Assembly: GCF_001186125.1 (NCBI RefSeq)
Contig: NW_014039724.1
Coordinates: forward strand, 13,147-39,180
Reading direction: 5' to 3'
Source of the DNA: Sphaeroforma arctica JP610
Lineage: Eukaryota > Opisthokonta > Ichthyosporea > Ichthyophonida
DNA length: 26,034 nt
Shown: piece by piece, positions 1 through 10,689 of the stretch
How positions within the stretch are numbered: position 1 is the stretch's first letter
How the letters are laid out: every line of letters begins with the position of its first letter
Made by a program: the position numbers and the translations under genes
Notes under the pieces: model-generated
Seen by the model: only the letters and a program-made list of their open reading frames with translations
Database searches by the model: none
What the model was told of the DNA's origin: nothing

Positions 1-2260
1 AGTTTATATTTGGGCTTTCACAGGTATTTACATCTTTACAATCATTTGACTATGCCTATTCTATTGGAGGCAGCTCCAGGAGGTGTGTGGATTGGTGGAT
101 ATTTTCAACCTAGCTGCCTGTGTGCAGAGACTAGCTACGCTCATGTATATACGTGCGCTGGCGAGGGTACAGAGTTGAAACTAGACATTGACTAAACATA
201 GAATTATATAGATACGCGGGAACTAATTGCACACGTGCTTTTTATGTGTACCTTGGCGCCAGTTGGTGCGCGTCCGTAAACTCCAATTTATTCGGTGGTA
301 TCTTACAAAAGTATATGGATGGCAGAGGTGAAAGGGTGAGAAGGAAACGTATGCACCTCATAAGGTTTATATGCCACAAATTGTGAGCTACTGATAAATA
401 GTTGATTATCCAATAGTATTGTACAATTAGTGATCCACTTTACTAGTTCTACTCTCAGTTCCATGGTACTATCGAAATGTAAACATTCCGGAATGGTATT
501 TGTTCCCACATACAACAACTTGAAAAGTATACACCGGATCGCATCTTAGGCACTCAAAACAAACGGCTGTAAAATCAGCGATCATCGGCATGTGAGGCGA
601 CTGTGACAGAGCGATAGCTTTTCAATAACTTGTTGTTGATGCTCATTATGCCAGCGATTTTATCGCCCGGCACTCTCAAGCTGAACATATTCGACGTGAT
701 GCTTGCCATTACATTTTTACGACTGTGCTGGTGGAAAGAACTGTGCACACAAAGTACTGACGTAGGGCCTGTATGCCTACTTTGTCCTTAGGATTGTTCA
801 GCGTAGTAGCCGATACCTGTGTGCCGATCGTCGGCAAGAAGGCAACTGGTAGATGGCGCTCCAAAGATTTATATTTATCGCTACCAATGGCCCTTGTTAC
901 AGTTCAGTTTGGTCATCTGGGAGCGTTTTTTCTCTTCATTTTCGAATCGATGACCAGTACAGACATATCAGATCGAAGCGCAAATGTGCGGATCGTGTGT
1001 CATTTTGCACCGACTAATTAACCCACAGCGATCAGGGCGCGCCAGCCCTCATGAAGATCCGTCGCAGTCAGTACCTGAGCGAGACAAGAAGCGAGAATAC
1101 AAGGCTTGACGGGTACTGTAGATGGATTTCCTTGATTCCACAGTTATACATACCCCTGTACCGCGGGCTGTCATGCTGTGTCATAAGGGGCGACTACGTC
1201 ATTAATTGGTCCAGAATTGAACGGCTACACGGTTTTCATCCTGTGTACCCGCAGTCAACCCTCCAATCCGCAGTTGAATACACTCTCGATCGCAATCTAT
1301 GGTTGCATTTGGTACGCTGCTGCTGTGAACGTATACAAATACCGTCACGTATAGTCGTGTGGGGGTGGAGGAGAACAGAACTCTTTGCTATGTTAAGAGA
1401 TATGAGGCCACCATATGGCCTTCTGCCAAATTGTAATAAAATTACTACTCAACGTAAACGTCGGTATGTCAAATCGGGTCTTAGAGTTATTTAGTAGTTC
1501 CAAGGTTAGATTACGATTGTTGCGGAATCAGTTTGCGAACGCCATATGTATGTGATGCATTCTGAAAGTAGTAGCTATCCGGATATGTGCGCTCTGTTGC
1601 ATTCGGTTGAACGCACAATTTTTGGAGCAGTGAAAGAACCGCATCTGATGTTACATTCCAGTGATACTGGATTAAACTGTTACTGCTAAAATTAGCTTAC
1701 CTGACATGTACCGGAGGGAAACCGGTCACACTTAGTTTTGTTCTTGTTGATAGCATAACCACAATAGTCTGCAAATTTGGGCATTCATCAATTTCGTCTG
1801 GCTCTGGTGCTTGTCTGTGAGCCATGTGAAGAGTGGCGTTGTCTTGATCTTCGTGTTTGTTTAAGTAGAACTCGAAGGCTACAACAAGCGCCTTGAGCCC
1901 GATGTATGGCAATTACTCAGCCGTTTGGATCCAAGTACCAGAAAGTGTCAAGGTTGTCCGCTGCCATCTACTGGAGTGCGACGATAAAGCTCGTCTTCAA
2001 AATGCCGGAGGTAATAGTTCAGTCAGAACTGACAGTATTCGAAGATGTCCACTAGAAGCACAGCAAACTACACTCTATCTTCTTGAAACTCGCATCTCTA
2101 GTACTGAATGCTGGCGGTCGGCAAATAATTGTCTCAAGCTAAGCACAGAGGAATCAGCCCACTGTGACAGCAAGCTATTGAACGATCGCCAAACTGTGTT
2201 GGGTGTAAATCATTGATTCTGCATACCCGAGCTTTGGACTCCGGTGAAGTCTAATGTGAA
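1..2260. other. Region without a recognised gene
   Basis: I see no protein family, RNA gene or clear repeat here. The open frames are short and unlike anything I recognise. The longest, 147 codons at 1051-1494 on the plus strand, is listed separately. The stretch 1697-2216 lies just downstream, on the minus strand, of a copia-type reverse transcriptase remnant and may be more of the same fossil, but no motif confirms this. Confidence 0.5.
1051..1494 (+). CDS. Unrecognised 147-codon open frame
   Basis: This frame runs from an ATG to a TAG. The translation is rich in Arg, Tyr, Leu and Cys, with no signal peptide, membrane segment or known motif that I can see. It has no visible intron signals, and its neighbours are fossil retroelement DNA. 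It may be a chance open frame or a decayed element. I assign no function. Confidence 0.15.
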   Translation: MKIRRSQYLSETRSENTRLDGYCRWISLIPQLYIPLYRGLSCCVIRGDYVINWSRIERLHGFHPVYPQSTLQSAVEYTLDRNLWLHLVRCCCERIQIPSRIVVWGWRRTELFAMLRDMRPPYGLLPNCNKITTQRKRRYVKSGLRVI

Positions 2261-2269
2261 GTTTTTTTT

Positions 2270-2780
2270 TGCCTTGAATTCCTGTGACATCTCGATTGTG
2301 TTTGGTCGATGAGAACGCCTCGATGCTGTAGTCTGGTCACAAGAACTATCTTTCTTGGCGCAAATTACAATTGAAACTTTATAGATATTGTTGTAATGAT
2401 TCTGGCATGCTGCCGAATATTTTGGTGGTCCGAATAGTAAGAGATCATCGACATACAGTGATATAGGAATACTTTTTGCTCGTTACTTGCCGCACTAGTT
2501 GATTAACACATACAGCGGAGGGGGAATGTTATCCCCATTGGCAACATTAGGAAGCACTACAGCTGGTTCTTGTGGTCGTGAAAATACCAGAGCCGGGGGT
2601 TTGCATCAGCTAACGCATTTTAGCCGTCGGGTTTGTTGGCTGACATATCTATATGGTCCGGTCTGCAACGTTCGTCAGTCTCATCAGACATTTTGTCCCG
2701 AAGGTTTTCTTCTGTTAATGATCGTGGTGCTTTCTGGACTCAGTACTAACCGATGAATTTTGCATCTCGCTGGAATTCAA
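2270..2780 (-). mobile_element. Ty1/copia-type reverse transcriptase remnant (fossil)
   Basis: On the minus strand the bases at 2444-2455 encode the catalytic motif YVDD, followed by LLLFG. About 47 codons upstream, at 2581-2595, lies an RLWY motif. Both motifs and their spacing match the palm region of Ty1/copia reverse transcriptases. The remnant is broken (several breaks) and no terminal repeats were found for it. Its edges are uncertain; it may run further in either direction, between about 1700 and 3030. It looks much older than the element at 3063-10241. Confidence 0.55.
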
Positions 2781-3038
2781 CGACATGAATACTGAATGCA
2801 CTACTGATCTCTCCGTGTGGTCAAAACCGAGTAGCGCTAATAGTAAAGAGTGTTGAGTCTCAAATAAGTGAACTTGGTCGGAAGTGGTTTACAGAAGTGC
2901 TATGTTTATTAATCACGATCCTAAGTGAAACGAGATTTTCTCTACCATCGGGTAATGTGAAAATACCCGTCTCTATGGTTTCGGACGAGTCTCCACTTCT
3001 ATCTCGTTAAACTCTTTTCCACTAATCAATCCGGTAAT

Positions 3039-3062
3039 CTGGTCCGATCCTAAAATAATCCC
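3039..3062 (+). repeat. Left unit of a 35-38 bp tandem array, interrupted by the LTR element
   Basis: The 24 bases ending at the 5' LTR (beginning ctggtccgatcc, ending ataatccc) match 10257-10280 at 21 of 24 positions. With the element taken out, this unit lies about 35 bp from the next one, in register with the array that continues at 10246-10368. The last four bases, tccc, are the left copy of the target site duplication. Confidence 0.7.
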
Positions 3063-3460
3063 TGTAGAAATACGGTCAGTCTAAAATAACAAGATCGAAT
3101 GAGATAACACGTTTTGGTCTTCTCGCCAATCTCCAAAATCCAATAAGTCTTTTTCGTTTTTTAACTCTTCTTCAGATGGAACTTTATTTACATTAGCTAA
3201 TGTATTAACTTGACTTACGTTCTTATGTCTATCTACAAATTAGACATCTGGTCATGAACACTTAGTACTTCTAGTGAAAATTATTCAATAAAGAACAGCT
3301 AGAGGTACGTCCCGTGTGATCGAGGATATTAAGGCTCTTACCAAAAGGCAGTCCCGATCATTCTTACACAAGCTACCACTGCTAAATCCTAACTGACTTA
3401 AATTGTATCTTAATTTATATAACATAGTTTAAAACATAGAAATATCCATCGAAGTTTACA
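3063..3460 (+). repeat. 5' long terminal repeat
   Basis: This starts TGTAGAAATACGG and ends AAGTTTACA, and is repeated at 9642-10241. The shared part contains the run beginning tcttctcgccaatctcc and the stretch attattcaataaagaaca, which holds an AATAAAG polyadenylation-like signal. It is shorter than its partner because the partner carries an additional internal block. The boundaries were set by the TG/CA ends and by where similarity to the other copy stops. Confidence 0.85.
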
Positions 3461-3639
3461 TCTTTTTCAGTTATTTAGTGGTTACTGTAGTGTACTGCTT
3501 CTAAACTGTCTAATAATTGCTTACTATCCAGCGACAGGACTACAAGTATTCTATACTACCCCATAGTGGCTAATACTACCCTAAAGTTAGCCACCCGCTA
3601 GTTACTATACCTATACTTTAATAATTTTCCTATTCTTGA

Positions 3640-5604
3640 GCTACTATTATGGCAAAAGAAATTCTAAAGGCAAGGGAGCCGCCAGCTCTAAGCCTGCTAA
3701 GCCTGTTGAGGTTCCTGAGGTTACTGGAGACGCTGGTTCGTCTGGTACTGAGCCTGCCGTTGAAGCTGTAGAGGAAGCCGTTTCTGAGCTTGGTTCTGAG
3801 GAAACCTCTGAGGATGACTCGTCGGACCCTAAAGCCTTGGAAGTGGATGTCTCAACTGCCGCGGAAAGGCTCGCCAGCGTCCGTGTGTCTCCTAGTAGTG
3901 CAGCCCAGGGCCTCTGCTCGCCATCTGACCGCGAAAAGTCAGATATTGGAAAGGCTATATCTCCTGAACAAGTGTAGGAATCGTCTCGAGATCGACGGTT
4001 TATTACTACTAAAAGTCAGCCCAATCCACCTATTAACAATGATGGTGGCGTTTCATTTCGTGAATTTCATTGAATGCCTCGCCACTGAATGCCTCGCCAC
4101 TGAATGTTGGGGCGGGAGACGCGAATTTTGGGGACGCCATAACTCGACAACGAGTGGTTGGATCTTCTCAATCTCGATGCCATTTAAACCCGCAAAGATG
4201 AGCTTTTAAAGGAGCTAGCCGCTGCCGCAGCTTCTGACCCTTCGATCATATCCCACGTGGCCGATATTCTTCAAAATATTCCGGGCCGGGCTTCAAACCT
4301 GGGACCCACTGGTTTACCAGCCAGCAGGGTTACAACTGAGCCAGATACCGCTGGTGAAGTGGGTAAAACCTCAACATCCAATATCTATAGCTCGGAAGCT
4401 ACAATCGACCATCCTCTCGACAAACCTAACCCTTAGGCTTACCACCCTCATAACATCGATCCTCATATACCATCTAACCTTGGTAATCACGACTTTGGCA
4501 ATTGTTATACCTCACTAGAGTACCCACTCTAGCTCTGAAGTCGAAGAAGTGAGAACCAGACAACATCGTCTCAGGCTATTATGTTCTGGAATGCAAGTCC
4601 TTGAGGACCGTTTATTGAATGACTCTGACCTTGACGATAAGAAACCGGATAACATTCGCTCTCTAATCGATAACAAGAGAAAGGAGATAGACTCCATTTT
4701 GGCACTAGCAGCGCGTAGCACTGAGCGTGAGCCTCGTGAACGCTTCGAACCAAGCTTTATAAAGCAGCTAGGTAACGCGAAGGCTGAGGTCGATTTCTCT
4801 ACTAATGAGAGTACAGTGGAGACACTGAAGGCCGTTGACCAACTTAAGGATTCTGCCAGCCTTAAGGATAAACAGATGATGAATGCATTTATTTATCTCT
4901 GTGAGTCAGAAGAATGGAAAACTATCTTGAAGGCCCATGAGCCCAACTGGAAAGCCCTACCCTGGCGCCAGTTGCGTGAGAATATACTTAACGCCTTCTT
5001 TGAAGATACACGGGACCGTGAACTTCTAGAGTCCCGCAAGTCCTTTGCGAACGATACTACTATTCGAGGTGCTCTAGCTCATATGACACATATGAACACT
5101 CGGATGGGAGGTCGTACCTATACTGGCGAATATTTATTAATTTGTCAGATGATGGAGACTCTGGAGGCCAACCTTTTTAAGAAGGTCAATGATGATATTA
5201 TCGCCTATGGTGATTTGCGATCTATGCCTTGGTCTGTCTTTGAGAAGATAGTTCAAAAGCATACCAACTCATCTACTAGAGTACTTAGTACCTCGAGCTT
5301 TACCCAGCCCGCTAAGCGTACCGCGATAGAGAATAACACTGCGCGTAATACTAAGAAACCTCGCACTACTGCTGGAGGGGGTAAAGGCTCTACTTCTACT
5401 GAACTAAAGGGTGAAAGGAAGGAGAGGGCACCTTGCAAGAAGTGTGGTTACAACCCCATTAAACGTGATGGCAAGTGGAATGGTAAACACGACTCTGTTA
5501 AGTGTGCACCAGGCAAGCCAAACTTTGGACACTATATGAACGAGTGTACTACTTGCAAGGGTACTAATGGTTGGCACACAGAACATACCGGACGTCCAAG
5601 TTAA
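3640..5604 (+). pseudogene. Gag region of the LTR element (fossil)
   Basis: The first part (about 3640-3970) encodes a low-complexity Lys/Ser then Glu/Ser-rich segment. The part from 4549 to 5604 encodes a capsid-like helical domain with an FIKQLG motif and a run ending NILNAFFEDTRDRELLE. It is followed by a basic linker and a Cys/His cluster (about 5433-5590) beginning CKKCGYN and ending with CTTCKG and two His. Gag proteins assemble the particle and bind element RNA. The Cys/His spacing is longer than the usual CCHC knuckle. Part of a broken element. Confidence 0.6.
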
Positions 5605-5620
5605 GCACTGACAGTTCCAT

Positions 5621-6067
5621 ATGTGTGCACTAGAGCAAGATTATGAGAAAAGGTTCAATAAAATCTGTACCAAAGGAGATGAACGTATATTTCAAACCGT
5701 TTATGTACATGGAGAAAAAGTTATAGCACTATTTGATCCAGGGGCTGAAGTCTCTGCTATCTCACGCCGAGTAGCCTACGCTGCAGATATAGCTATCCAT
5801 AACGAAACAACAAATTTAATCTTGGGAAATGGCAAAGTTACTACTTGCGAAGAAGCCATTGACTATGCACACATAGTGTTGTCAGATAGAAGAGAAGTGA
5901 CGACTCGCCTAATTTTTACGGACATGTCTCAGAAATACGATTTAATTATAGGTATGACTGATCTTCTCAGTTTAGGTATAACTCTCACTGGTCTGCCAAA
6001 TAAAGATCAGTCAGATGATAATATGTTAAGATACCTAAACCTCAGGAAGGTGAAGCAAAGGATATGA
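5621..6067 (+). pseudogene. Aspartic protease domain of the LTR element (fossil)
   Basis: The translation contains ALFDPGAEVSAIS, in the position of the retropepsin active-site loop, and LIIGMTDLLSLGI, matching the second hydrophobic-IIG motif of retroviral-type proteases. The roughly 100-residue spacing and the position between gag and reverse transcriptase agree with a pol-encoded protease. Part of a broken element. Confidence 0.65.
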
Positions 6068-6940
6068 TTCCGCACTTTACCGATATAATTATGGACTTAA
6101 TTATACAAGACAGGAAGATTGCACTAACTGACTGGTGTATGTTTAAGTTCTCTAACGGGTACGTTAAGCTTGACTTAACAAACGTCGACTTCTCTAAGTT
6201 GAAGTGTTCTTCACATAACTACGTGAGTTGGAGACACAAAGACGTTGTCAAACCCCAAATTGAAGATTGGTTAAAACAGGGTCTAATTGAAATCAATTAT
6301 GATGCAATCCCAGTTAACTTAGCTCTCTTAGCGGTCGATCAATATAAATCTGATGGAACGTTGAGTAAAACAAGAGTAGTACTAGACCTGTCGCCAATCA
6401 ACACACTAATTCCGCAACATAGTTTCCCCTTACCAAAGATAAGCGGGATACTACACAAAATGGAAGGTGCGACTATCATTTCCAAGGTAGACTTAAAAGC
6501 TGCATTCCATCAATTACAAATATATGAGCCGCATAGGAAATGACAAGTGCTCTTTTGCTAAAGATACCATACACTTACTTGGATACAAGGTATCTGCAGC
6601 AGGGGTAGAAATTGATCCTGACAAGAAACAATTTCTGTTGGATTTATCAACACCGATTACTGGAAGAGATGTGAACTCTGTGTGTGGGTTTGTTAACTTC
6701 TTCTCGGATTCGGTACCTCATCTTTCTCATTACTTAAAGCCTTTCAGTCACCTACGGCTGCACAAAGGACCTTTGGGAAAGCTTTGGACTAAGGAATGTG
6801 ATGATGCGTTTAAGCTAGTCAAAAGTAAAGTAATGGACACACCCATCACGCAATACCCTGTGGATGGCGTCCCATTCCAAGTAGCAACCGACTTCGGATT
6901 GAGCGGTAGGTGGAGTGCTATACCAAACGATAAATGGTAA
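6064..6940 (+). pseudogene. Reverse transcriptase region of the LTR element (fossil)
   Basis: The fingers and palm are recognisable: WLKQGLIE, then KTRVVLDLSPINTLIPQHSF, then LPKI and the block containing SKVDLKAAFHQL, which carries a catalytic-site Asp. Further on, CSFAKDTIHLLGYKVSAAGV and an FVNFFSD segment match the thumb and connection of Ty3/Gypsy enzymes. Part of a broken element. Confidence 0.8.
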
Positions 6941-7265
6941 ACCGCACTACATATAATTATTTAGCAAGAATTATAATAAGAGTCAACGGAATTGCTCTAC
7001 CGTTAAGGAAGAGCTCCTTGCTATTGCTACTGCGTTATGACAGTTTGAAGACTACCTTTGTGGAAGTTACTTCACTGTCGCCTGTGATCAAAATTCATAA
7101 ACATATTTAAAGGACATGAACCCTGATTCACAGTTGGTGAGCCGCTGGCATGACATTATTGCTAAGTTCGCTTTTAACATTACACACATACCAGGAATAC
7201 ATAATCATTTTCCTGACATGCTCACTCGACTTGTCCCTGACTACCAGAAAACAGTTAAAGAGTTA
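6830..7265 (+). pseudogene. RNase H region of the LTR element (fossil)
   Basis: The start has the typical lead-in (PITQYPVDGVPFQVATD). The end at about 7140-7235 encodes SRWHDIIAKFAFNITHIPG followed by a His-Asn pair and DMLTRL. This is the usual end of Ty3/Gypsy RNase H, where the pattern W...F.i.hipG..N..aD.LsR is well known. Part of a broken element. Confidence 0.7.
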
Positions 7266-7321
7266 TAAGCAACCGATTGGATGCTTTATAAAAAATGGTC
7301 TAACCTCGCTCAATCAAGATG

Positions 7322-7620
7322 GGGTCCATTACTATTGATATGTTCGCCGCAGAACATAACAAACAGGCTTCTGATTATATGTCGTTGACTCATCCTAAAG
7401 GTGATGCCTTTCAACTTGACTTATCAAAGCATAATGCGTGGGCTAATCCACCTTGGCAACTTATCGCACAGTTGTTAAATTATGTTAATATTACTTAATC
7501 TACCTTTACGCTGTGTTGTCCCTTACGTAGCTCCGACCCATGGATACGTGATTTAATTAATATGATACAAGACGAGCCTATCTATGTCGAAACCGACACG
7601 TTCTTGTATTAGGGATCCTA
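7322..7620 (+). pseudogene. Dam-methyltransferase-like block between RNase H and integrase (fossil)
   Basis: Directly after the RNase H region the DNA at about 7322-7497 encodes SITIDMFAAEHNKQASDYM, then GDAFQLDLS, then AWANPPWQLIAQLL. The order D-x-F-A-x(3)-N, D-A-F-x(2)-D/W-S, NPPW-x-L-I matches the conserved block after RNase H in DIRS-group retrotransposons, which is described as a Dam-like N6-adenine methyltransferase. NPPW fits the catalytic motif IV form [DNS]PP[YFW]. Finding it in an integrase-bearing LTR element is unusual to my knowledge. Activity cannot be judged; the element is broken. Confidence 0.55.
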
Positions 7621-7795
7621 TTCTATTAAGGAGACACCTTGGAAACACACCATCGTTTGTCGCATCGGTCCTGCAGGTACCACTAAGTGGAAACCCACAA
7701 CCGAGTTCTTAGCTAAACTAGAGGAGTCTAAGGAGTTTGAACAAAAGCTCAAGACTCGTACAACACATGCACCCAACAAGAATGCAGTCGAGGTA

Positions 7796-8803
7796 TTGCC
7801 GATCGAGACGGCATTAGATCGTAAATACTTGGAACTAGCTAAGGCCATGGATCAAAGACTCAAAGCTCTAAGAGAACCTGAAGCTCGCACTGAACTACTT
7901 AAAGCGCTGTTTAAACAACAGCCAGGAGTTGCGAAACAACTGAAGAAGATACTTCAACAATCTAATGTTGTCAATTATGTATCTCAGGAGTCTACCCCTC
8001 CTGATACTGAGGTTGCCCTATCTAACGGGACTATGGTTCATCCAGCCAGCGTTACACAGAATCTGACTGACTTAAAAGAGCTTGAGAGTAGAGTTAAAAT
8101 AATACGTAATTTAACTCATCGAGCATATGAGCATACTTATAAGATGGCTATTCGTGCAGGGCTTGATCACCCGGCGTTGAAAGAAACCATACGTGAAGTA
8201 TACCGACGCTGTACTGATTGTGGAAAGAACCAGATCAAGCGCTACGGTTGGGCACCCCTAAAAAGTTTGACAGAAGACCAACCGATGCGCCGAGTCATAG
8301 TCGAATTGATTAAACTCCCGCGATCCAAGCATACTGGCGATGTATATATCTGTCATTTCTTATGTGTGGCTTCGGGCTATAACATGCTTTATGCAATACC
8401 GAACAAACGCCTGCAAACAGTGGCAGAGTTATGCTATCACGTCTTTAATGACTTCGGTTTCCCCCGAGTACTATGTTCTGATAACGGTAGTGAGTTTTGT
8501 ACCGACGTAATGGAGGCACTTATACTCGTATCAGGCATGACCCATAGGCGTGGTGTTCCTTATAAACCTCAAACGCAGGGTGCAAATGAGACACGTCATA
8601 GAGAACTAAAGAAGCTATTGCGTACCGCACTGGATGACGTTGAGGATATGTGGCCTTATCCTTTGAAATGGGTTCAGACTCAAATGAATAACTACATGAA
8701 TCCTCAAACTGGAACACTCCCATTTCACTATTTCTTTGGCCACTATAGTGAATTACAAGCAACGTTTGACAAAACTGCGCCCGAGAAACACGTTACTCCG
8801 TGA
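7796..8803 (+). pseudogene. Integrase of the LTR element (fossil)
   Basis: A charged helical N-terminal part is followed by an HHCC-type zinc-binding region (H in NLTHRAYEHTYK and H in LDHPALKE, then CTDC) at about 8105-8225. The DDE catalytic core is at about 8290-8730, with LCSDNGSEFCTDVMEALI and QTQGANETRHRELKKLL matching the second Asp and the Glu regions. WPYPLKWVQTQMNN and TGTLPFHYFFG are the usual closing motifs. This marks the element as integrase-bearing and not a tyrosine-recombinase element. Part of a broken element. Confidence 0.85.
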
Positions 8804-8899
8804 CTAAAAAATATCGAGCATATGCAGAACGTTGTTTACCCCTGTTTACTCGAGCATAAAAATCGTGTCCTACTTAAAGCGCATGACCGATGGAATAAC

Positions 8900-9345
8900 A
8901 CTAAGAACATTGTTCAGTTCAAAGTTGGCGATTATGCTAATATTATAAATCGCAATGTATTTCGTACCATGATGAGAAGAGTGATACTTACGAAATAAAT
9001 AACATAGATGGTACTAGCGCAACTAATCTGGGCACTCACCGTATCCCTACCTTCGAACTGTCATTCGCTCGCTCATTTGATTTTGATGTCCCAGTTATGG
9101 AGTCACAAGTCAGAGACATAATCGTCAAAACATCCGAAGACGGTTATACTTACTACAAGACCCGTTTTATGGATGGGACAGTAGCTTGGCTAACATCCGA
9201 TGCGTTTCGTGAATCTCGCGACTTCCTTCGTATTTTTAAAAAGAAATGGAATAAGCGTTTACATAAGAACACACGAGATAAACGGAAAGGATTTCCTCAG
9301 GTGATGGATATGAAATTCCCTACTTGCCACCTACTTCCTATGTGA
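8900..9345 (+). pseudogene. Integrase C-terminal module and chromodomain-like segment (fossil)
   Basis: About 8905-8960 encodes VQFKVGDYANIINRN, which resembles the KxGDxV start of the integrase C-terminal (GPY/F) module. At 9097-9273 the translation has ESQVRDIIVK, then YTYYKTRFMDGTVAWLTSDA, then FLRIFKKKW. The layout (E.E.I, then Y..+.K..G...W, then a final helix F.kkW) is that of a chromodomain, which in chromoviruses directs insertion to particular chromatin. The similarity is by eye and moderate. Part of a broken element. Confidence 0.5.
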
Positions 9346-9641
9346 CTAAACTTTCTGATCTGCTTACCAACAGAGCAGAAATTTCTTCAAACTTACTTAC
9401 TAATGAAGAACAACCTTTGGCAATTATCTTACCAAGTAATAAACGTAAGGCGCCTACATCGGAAATGGTTACTGGACCAAATACTAATCGACATAGAGTA
9501 CAACATGAGTCTTGAACTCGTACATATAGGCACATACTTACTCGATAAGCCATGATCGAAACCGTTTTACTTTGGTTTTCGCTTTACAAACTAGATCATA
9601 CCTTCACGTACGTCTGTAGTCCTAAACGCTACTGGGGGCTA

Positions 9642-10241
9642 TGTAGAAATACGGCCTCCGGTCAGTCTAAAATATCAAGATCAAATGAGATAACACATTG
9701 GTTTTTATTTGCATTTAAAATAATTTAATACAAGTTAATTTTCCAATATTTCCAAAGTGTTCTAAATTCACTTTGATGGCTCCAATAGCCTGACTATTTG
9801 GTATGACTCATTTACTTGGACCTATTTGAGACGATAGTAGATGTAGGATATTATAAACTGAATTTTATAATCTCTGAACTACTACTTACAGGTTTTGATC
9901 TTCTCGCCAATCTCCAAAATTCAATAAGTCTTTTTCTTTTTTTAACTTTTCTTCAGATGTAACTTTATTTACATTAGCTAATGTATTAACTTGACTTACG
10001 TTCTTATGTCTATCTACAAATTAGACATCTGGTCATGAACACTTAGTACTTCTAGTGAAAATTATTCAATAAAGAACAGCTAGAGGTACGTCCCGTGTGA
10101 TCGAGGATATTAAGGCTCTTACCAAGAGGCAGTCCCGATCATTCATACACAAGCTACCACTGCTAAATCCTAACTGACTTAAATTGTATCTTAATATATA
10201 TAACGTAGTTTAAAACATAGAAATATCCATCGAAGTTTGCA
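9642..10241 (+). repeat. 3' long terminal repeat
   Basis: This starts TGTAGAAATACGG right after the G-rich run actgggggcta, which may be the plus-strand primer tract, and ends GAAGTTTGCA. Over the shared 345 bases it differs from the 5' LTR at about 9 positions. It also has an AT-rich internal block of about 190 bp not present in the other copy. The bases after it (tccc, 10242-10245) repeat those before the 5' LTR. Confidence 0.85.
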
Positions 10242-10245
10242 TCCC

Positions 10246-10368
10246 CTAAGGGTCCTCTGGTCAGATCCCATAATAATCCCCTAGGTCCGGTCCCCTGGTC
10301 CGGTCCTAAACTTGCCTTTCAGGTCGGTGTTCTGGTCCAGTCCTAAATATTCGCCTAGGGATAATATT
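10246..10368 (+). repeat. Tandem array of 35-38 bp units (right part)
   Basis: Units begin at 10257, 10295 and 10332 with ctggtc(c/a)(g/a)(g/a)tcc(t/c), spacing 38 and 37 bp. The second and third share ctggtccRgtcctaaa. The first matches the 24 bases to the left of the LTR element at 21 of 24 positions, so the element landed within this array. Confidence 0.65.
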
Positions 10369-10689
10369 ATTTATTTCAAAGGAGATAAGTTACATTGTAC
10401 GTACATATGGTATGGCTCTCATAGCCGTTGTAGTGGTTCGGGGAAGATTGATGGAAAGCAGTGGTAAGTAAATTCCCGTTTGGAGCTTGGGCCAAGTGAT
10501 TCGACGATAAAGGATATGCGCGGGGTAAATTCAGGCCATTGCTGACAAAACCTTGACACCATCGAGTGTGCCACGCATTCGCTTGCTGACTTACAGAGCA
10601 GTAGCGTACCTACCTTTGTGGTACGGATCGGATCTGCACCGTGTAGTGCCGTGAAATGTAGCGCAGAGTACAAAATGCCGAGTAAGGCC

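Larger units (their letters stand above)
3063..10241 (+). mobile_element. Chromovirus-like Ty3/Gypsy LTR retrotransposon (broken copy)
   Basis: The element has direct terminal repeats beginning TG and ending CA, flanked by a 4-bp tccc duplication. Its interior has the Ty3/Gypsy order: gag, aspartic protease, reverse transcriptase, RNase H, integrase. Two modules stand out: a Dam-methyltransferase-like block between RNase H and integrase, and a chromodomain-like segment after integrase. The coding region is broken, with roughly ten or more breaks. The LTRs differ at about 9 of 345 aligned bases apart from a length difference, so insertion was fairly recent. A fairly young insertion with a strongly decayed interior suggests the copy was already defective when it moved. 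The family call rests on domain order and motifs seen by eye. Confidence 0.85.

Noticed and set aside
253-275. ttggcgccagttggtgcgcg looks like an LTR-element primer binding site
   Set aside because: No LTR was found upstream and no gag downstream; a chance match is likely.
773-1021. 82-codon frame on the plus strand
   Set aside because: No recognisable family, no supporting context and a length expected by chance.
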